The notes under the pieces: generated by a model
What the model was told of the DNA's origin: nothing
Database searches by the model: none
Seen by the model: only the letters and a program-made list of their open reading frames with translations
Source: CAZAMP01 sp964486455
Lineage (GTDB): Bacteria; Eisenbacteria; RBG-16-71-46; CAZAMP01
DNA length: 22,049 bases
NCBI GenBank assembly: GCA_964486455.1
Contig: CAZAMP010000060.1
Coordinates: forward strand, 1 to 22,049
Reading direction: 5' to 3'
Made by a program: the position numbers and the translations under genes
Part shown: in pieces, positions 21,996 through 22,049 of the stretch
Numbering within the stretch: the stretch's first letter is position 1
How the letters are laid out: every line of letters starts with the position of its first letter

Positions 21996-22049
21996 TGATT
22001 ATTCCGGGGTAAGCCGGACACTGATTCCAGAGCAAGCCGGACACGATTC
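21996..22049. mobile_element. end of an IS21-like insertion element (terminal repeats)
   Basis: Two adjacent repeat units of 21 bases, at 22001-22021 and 22024-22044, are identical at 18 of 21 positions. Both begin ATTCC and end AAGCCGGACAC. A third copy begins with ATTC at 22046-22049, where the window ends. The 22-23-base period with 1-2-base spacers matches the multiple terminal repeats known for IS21-family elements, where they bind the transposase. The junction with the receptor gene is near 21995/21996. The transposase genes, if present, would lie to the right, outside the window. Family assignment is from memory of the end pattern. Confidence 0.6.

Noticed and set aside
22001..22049. 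CRISPR array at the right edge
   Set aside because: The units are only 21 bases long with 1-2-base spacers, so there are no spacer sequences. They fit transposon terminal repeats instead.

Overview
The window is GC-rich, densely coding bacterial DNA. Its gene content (a FlgD-like Ig domain at the C-terminus of an Asp-box protein, a DUF5916 outer-membrane protein, a TonB-dependent receptor, secreted signal-peptide proteins) points to a Gram-negative of the FCB/Eisenbacteria/Krumholzibacteriota type. That placement is inferred from domain style only; there is no rRNA or tRNA gene to confirm it.

Layout. 1-1100: a doubtful ORF end, then a secreted PPC-like protein with a strong terminator. 1267-2480: a soluble diguanylate cyclase and its terminator. 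2481-5040: small and degraded material (a possible M29 aminopeptidase relic, a 63-aa two-helix membrane protein, a frameshifted small gene) around two sound genes, a double-WHy lipoprotein and a glycine-tailed RRM protein. 5045-7724: a large DUF5916 outer-membrane protein with terminator. 7803-9156: an SDR oxidoreductase followed by a two-TM bPH2 protein. 9234-13357: a tight three-gene cluster (gaps 27 and 29 nt) of rubrerythrin, a rubredoxin-glutamate-synthase fusion and a secreted protein with twelve D-x-x-G-x-D-x-Y motifs. 13397-16190: purU (minus), then a TetR regulator with a perfect palindrome at its start, then carbamate kinase. 16216-18414 (minus): a 13-Asp-box secreted protein. 18741-20875: a catalytic-core-only cystathionine beta-synthase type enzyme and a short, divergent Rho. 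20958-22049 (minus): a TonB-dependent receptor cut off at its 5' side by tandem repeats that resemble the terminal repeats of an IS21-type element.

How the parts fit. Rubrerythrin and the rubredoxin-GltS fusion suggest an anaerobic or microaerophilic lifestyle with peroxide detoxification. PurU, carbamate kinase and CBS are one-carbon, nitrogen and sulfur housekeeping enzymes. Many products are exported (PPC protein, lipoprotein, DUF5916, repeat protein, Asp-box protein, TonB receptor). The most unusual items are the DxxGxDxY repeat protein encoded with the redox pair, the Rho with an altered primary RNA-binding motif, and the transposon-broken receptor. No CRISPR array, prophage or complete defence system was seen.
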